A stretch of DNA of 64,000 bases from Pteria penguin (taxonomy: Eukaryota; Mollusca; Bivalvia; Pterioida; Pteriidae). Each line of letters opens with the position of its first letter. The first letter of the stretch is position 1. Below the pieces are notes generated by a model. It made no database searches and was not told the DNA's origin. It saw nothing but the letters and a program-made list of their open reading frames with translations. Location of the stretch: NCBI GenBank assembly GCA_035048485.1, contig CM068580.1, positions 42,583,585 to 42,647,584 of the forward strand, given 5' to 3'. The position numbers and the translations under genes are program-made. Below are positions 60,606 through 64,000 of the stretch, in pieces.

Positions 60606-61580
60606 AGTTTACTGGATGCTTTATTCTCAAAACTATGACTTTTTTTAAAAAAAGATCATCTCTCAACCAGAAAAATCAGAGTGATGTATAAGTAATAATT
60701 TTATTGGTAGTACATGTTTGAAAATATACAGGGGAAAATGAACAATTCTTATAAAAATATGAAATACACATGTACGTTAAACAATGAACAATACAAATTT
60801 AGTAATACATGCATAAACAAAAAATTAACATGAATCAAAAGAGCAATACATGTACTTCCTTTTTGCTTTTATCACAGCAATAATAAATGACTAAAACATT
60901 ACAATTTCTGTATAGAGGTCATCATATAATACATGTAAGGACCTGTTGCTTAGACTTACTCATTTTGGTCCCAAAATATTTTTCCTACAGAGTAATATAC
61001 TACAGAGCTAAAATCATTTAATTTACGTGATTTAATTATAGTAATTGGGTCTTTTCTTTATACAGAGTTATTTCTCATTTGAGTGGGTATTGTACGTCAA
61101 ACCATTGTGACGTCAACAAGTTCTTTGAAAACTGGCATATAATTACGGGAAATGATATAGAAATTGTATGACGTCACAATGTTTGTTGTCAGGTACCTGC
61201 TCATATGCGAAATAACTCTGTATTACAAAAAGACCGAATTGGATTTTGTCTAAAATAGGAATAAATATATATAGATATTTATAACAACATATAGGAAAAA
61301 AAACACCATTTACAACTGATCTTGGATATATATTTAAATATGAAGATATAATACATATGTACTGTTTCCTCTGAATTTTAGTTTCATTTAACTTCTAATT
61401 TTTACCATAGATATTTTAATTACCAGTAAACAGTCAATTGGCAGTTGATGACTAACTACTTGCTATCTAAGACACATTGAAATATAAACTATACATCACA
61501 CAGTATTTGGTTTAACAATAAAATTTATCATTTTGGTATTTCAGCATATACGTATGTTTGTATATATAATTCTACATATA
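60606..61580 (-). other. MINPP1 3'UTR with poly(A) signal
   Basis: Non-coding sequence after the HDEL stop. AATAAA on the minus strand is at 60700-60705, giving a 3'UTR of about 0.9 kb. It includes a foldback element (61041-61247) with terminal inverted repeats. Confidence 0.55.
61041..61247. mobile_element. Foldback MITE with internal CREs, copy 2
   Basis: Arms TACAGAGTTATTTCTCATTT and inverse, extended outward by ATTGGGTCTTTT versus ATTCGGTCTTTT. TGTGACGTCA occurs in the left arm and TGACGTCACA in the right. Same family as 55038-55253. Confidence 0.8.
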
Positions 61581-62684
61581 TCATAACTCATCGTGTTCTG
61601 CTTTATCTCCAGTCCTACACAGTTTATGGAAATCACAGTGATTAACATAATTCTGGTAAAATTCACGAAATTCCTTGTAAGGACAAACATTTGAATTGCA
61701 TGCTGGGATTTCCACCTCCTTTTCATTTACAAGTATTTTGACAATATATAAGAACTGTTCATCTTCTGATACACTTCCTTCTGGTGCATCACCAGAGTCA
61801 CACTCGTACAGTACTACAGCAATATTAGCTGAAAATGGCAATATTTTGCTGGAGGAAAATTTTCTGTTCAATTGTTCTTTGAAGTTGTTTGCTTTAAGCT
61901 GTGGTTCATCTTTGAATAAACTTAGTGCTGCATACAGAGGTGCTAAGGTTTCCGCATGTCCAAATTGAAATGTTGCTACATTGTGGCTATAAAACGAAAA
62001 AAAAAAAAAAAATAATAATAATCAAAAACTGAAAGAAGGTTTCACACTTTAAGAATTATATTCTAGAATTATTGGCTGTGTTCTGAATTAATCTTTTTGG
62101 TCTTTATTCTCTCACACTTTTGAGATATAAAACATGACATAAGATGAACTCGGGCCACATTGGTTAAGCAAAATATTAGAAGAACTTCTTATTTCTGATC
62201 TTAACAGGTCATCTTTAAGTTTGAAAAGAAGAAAGAAAATTTTCAAAGTAGCATTTAGACCTTGACTTTAGTCAATACAGAGAAGGAAATTACTATAATC
62301 TTGATCATCCTACAGTAAAACTCCACAAAAAGAAATTTGTAAGTGGATGAAATTTACATTAGAATTGCAAAGACACAGATTTTCCTGCTGAGTACTGGAC
62401 ATATGACCTTGACCTTGGTAAGAAGTATTTTGCAATAGAACTTGAATTCAATTTTCTCACTATACATCATCATAAAAAGTTTCAATGAAACAAGAAAATG
62501 TAAAATGAGTACCGGTAACAGAGTTCCATTTATAAATGTATAAAATATGCATTGGGCCATATACTTACTCTTTCCCTTGCTCATTTTTCCGAATGACCTC
62601 ATCTATCTGGTCAAAAATTCCACTCATTAATGGACAACTCATTTCAGCTGTGATATTAAATCCATACGCTTTCTTCCAGTATTG
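61581..62684 (-). CDS. MINPP1: Multiple inositol-polyphosphate phosphatase, C-terminal exons
   Basis: Two minus-strand exons, 62569-62684 and 61581-61986, joined in phase 2, encode the last 173 residues; the gene continues past the right edge. The first exon starts QYWKKAYGFN and the second contains FGHAETLAPL, whose HAE is the proton-donor motif of this histidine-phosphatase clade. The protein ends HDEL, an ER-retrieval signal; vertebrate MINPP1 ends in a related -DEL signal. Known role: removal of phosphate from InsP6/InsP5 in the ER lumen. The N-terminal RHGxR catalytic motif must lie outside the window. The acceptor of the second exon follows a long T-run. It is convergent with IKK. No further upstream exon could be supported in 62685-64000. 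Confidence 0.93.
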
Positions 62685-64000
62685 CTGAAAAAGAAAAATA
62701 GCCCTTTTCATGCTAGGGATGTAATAATATCACAAAAGTTGTATTGTGACACAAAAAAGTTTAGTCTTATATATCTATACTGCAAGTAGAAAGACAGAAG
62801 AATACTTGATTAGAATTTACGATCTTCCACAGTAAAATAAATACTTTGACAGTAAGCTGTAGTGCTTCCTATAATGATATCGAGGATTACATGTATATGT
62901 ACATTGTATATCTATTCACCCTTTCAAAGTTCGTAAAAGAATGACGTCATAAACAAATGTGTTATTTGTCAGAGTATTGTTGGATGTTACATTACATCTT
63001 CACAATGAAAAATTCTGTTTTGTGGAAGGGTGAATTCTTTTAAACTTTCGTTAGTTACACAGCTGAATGGTTATAAATCTTTCACTATCGGGTAGTAAGT
63101 CCCTGTATGTGTAAATACTCATATGATTAACTTCAATGATGTTCCTCATGTTTGTATGAACTTTCAGTTATAGAACACAAAAGTTCAGAGTGCCTACATG
63201 TAGTTAATTTTCAGCTCTTCAAACAATGAAGGCATGCAGTGTTTCACATTGAAATGGAAAACTTCAAGATACATGGACTAATTGTCACTTAAATCAATAT
63301 GAGCCATTTTATCCTAACAACTAAAACTGCACAGATATGATTAAGGCATTAAATTTGTTATCAGTAATAATACATGTACATTGATTTAAACTACGTTTAC
63401 ATACCTCATCACCTTCGTATTTTATGCAATGCATAATGTTTCATATCAAATAATTATTTCCATTTCTACATGAATTGCTGTCACCAATAACATCCTCAGG
63501 TAAATGAGGTTCAGTATTAAATAGTATCAATAACTAATCTATACAAGCAACAGCTGGGCAGCATAAGCGATTGTAGATCGCATTCTTTACTAACACATGA
63601 GTTTTACAAGAGGAAATTCTAAAGGTTTCATCCAAGCTCATAAGACTAAGAGCTGTATATAACATACAAATGGCACATCCCCTTCCTTTTTTAATCTTAA
63701 AAAGGTGCAAGATGCATCTATTTCAGAACTCTTGAATTTGCGTTCGAATCTAACTATCAAATTAAGTGTGGCAACATACATATATACAAATCCTCTTAAT
63801 TTTAGAAATAATGAAACAATGGTGTAATTTACTGTTGAATCAAATAAAGTTAGAAATATAAAACTAACAAGGTTTTCAGGAAGTTTTATTTAGAACAAAA
63901 CAATGTGACATTTCTCAAAACCAACTCTGACTACTAATTTTGGCGAGGGCCAAGTGAAAGTTGTATTAAGCCTGTATACATGGGCTCACATAGTTTCCAA
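62685..64000 (-). other. MINPP1 intron sequence, no further exon seen
   Basis: Read on both strands, this stretch shows no exon with acceptor, donor and open frame that fits the MINPP1 phase. It is taken as part of the intron before the QYWKK exon. Confidence 0.5.

Noticed and set aside
63404..63450. Possible further MINPP1 exon ending YEGDE with a GT donor
   Set aside because: The frame has a stop shortly upstream and no acceptor AG between that stop and the donor.

Overview
This is an AT-rich animal nuclear sequence with four intron-rich protein-coding genes and a heavy load of transposons and minisatellites. The gene set (a cadherin-repeat protein, alkylglycerol monooxygenase, one IKKalpha/beta-type kinase, an ER-retained inositol-polyphosphate phosphatase) and the repeats (tRNA-derived SINEs with CAATCAAT-type tails, short Helitron-like elements with internal tandem repeats) suggest a mollusc, most likely a bivalve. 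The species assignment is inference. Nothing prokaryotic or viral was seen.

Layout. (1) 533-8671, minus: first seven coding exons of a secreted cadherin-repeat protein, running off the left edge. It is assembled from small phase-compatible exons. (2) 8672-11034: region between two divergent genes, with two perfect CRE palindromes. (3) 11035-22145, plus: complete 11-exon alkylglycerol monooxygenase (AGMO), 449 residues, with a 3.35-kb Helitron-like element in intron 10. (4) 22146-33892: an 11.7-kb repeat-dominated tract. It holds an element with terminal inverted repeats carrying eight copies of a 13-14 bp dyad motif, a pair of distant inverted repeat blocks, a 17-copy satellite with higher-order structure, a dead mariner and several SINEs. 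(5) 33893-56500, plus: complete 19-exon IKK kinase, 737 residues. Its introns carry Helitron-like elements, a pogo/Tigger-like transposon, many SINEs, foldback elements, and several tandem arrays seeded by the adjoining exon end plus splice donor. (6) 56501-61580: IKK 3'UTR and convergent intergenic region. (7) 61581-62684, minus: last two coding exons of a MINPP1-type phosphatase ending in HDEL, continuing past the right edge.

The four genes are not an operon or pathway. The cadherin gene and AGMO are divergent; IKK and MINPP1 are convergent. All listed exons have GT-AG boundaries and matching phases, and each complete reading frame is uninterrupted.

The most unusual signals are the donor-seeded intronic arrays in IKK (one duplicates a donor whose use would remove the NEMO-binding tail), the dyad-motif element at 24.1-25.9 kb, and several Helitron-like families that share one terminal architecture despite unrelated sequences.
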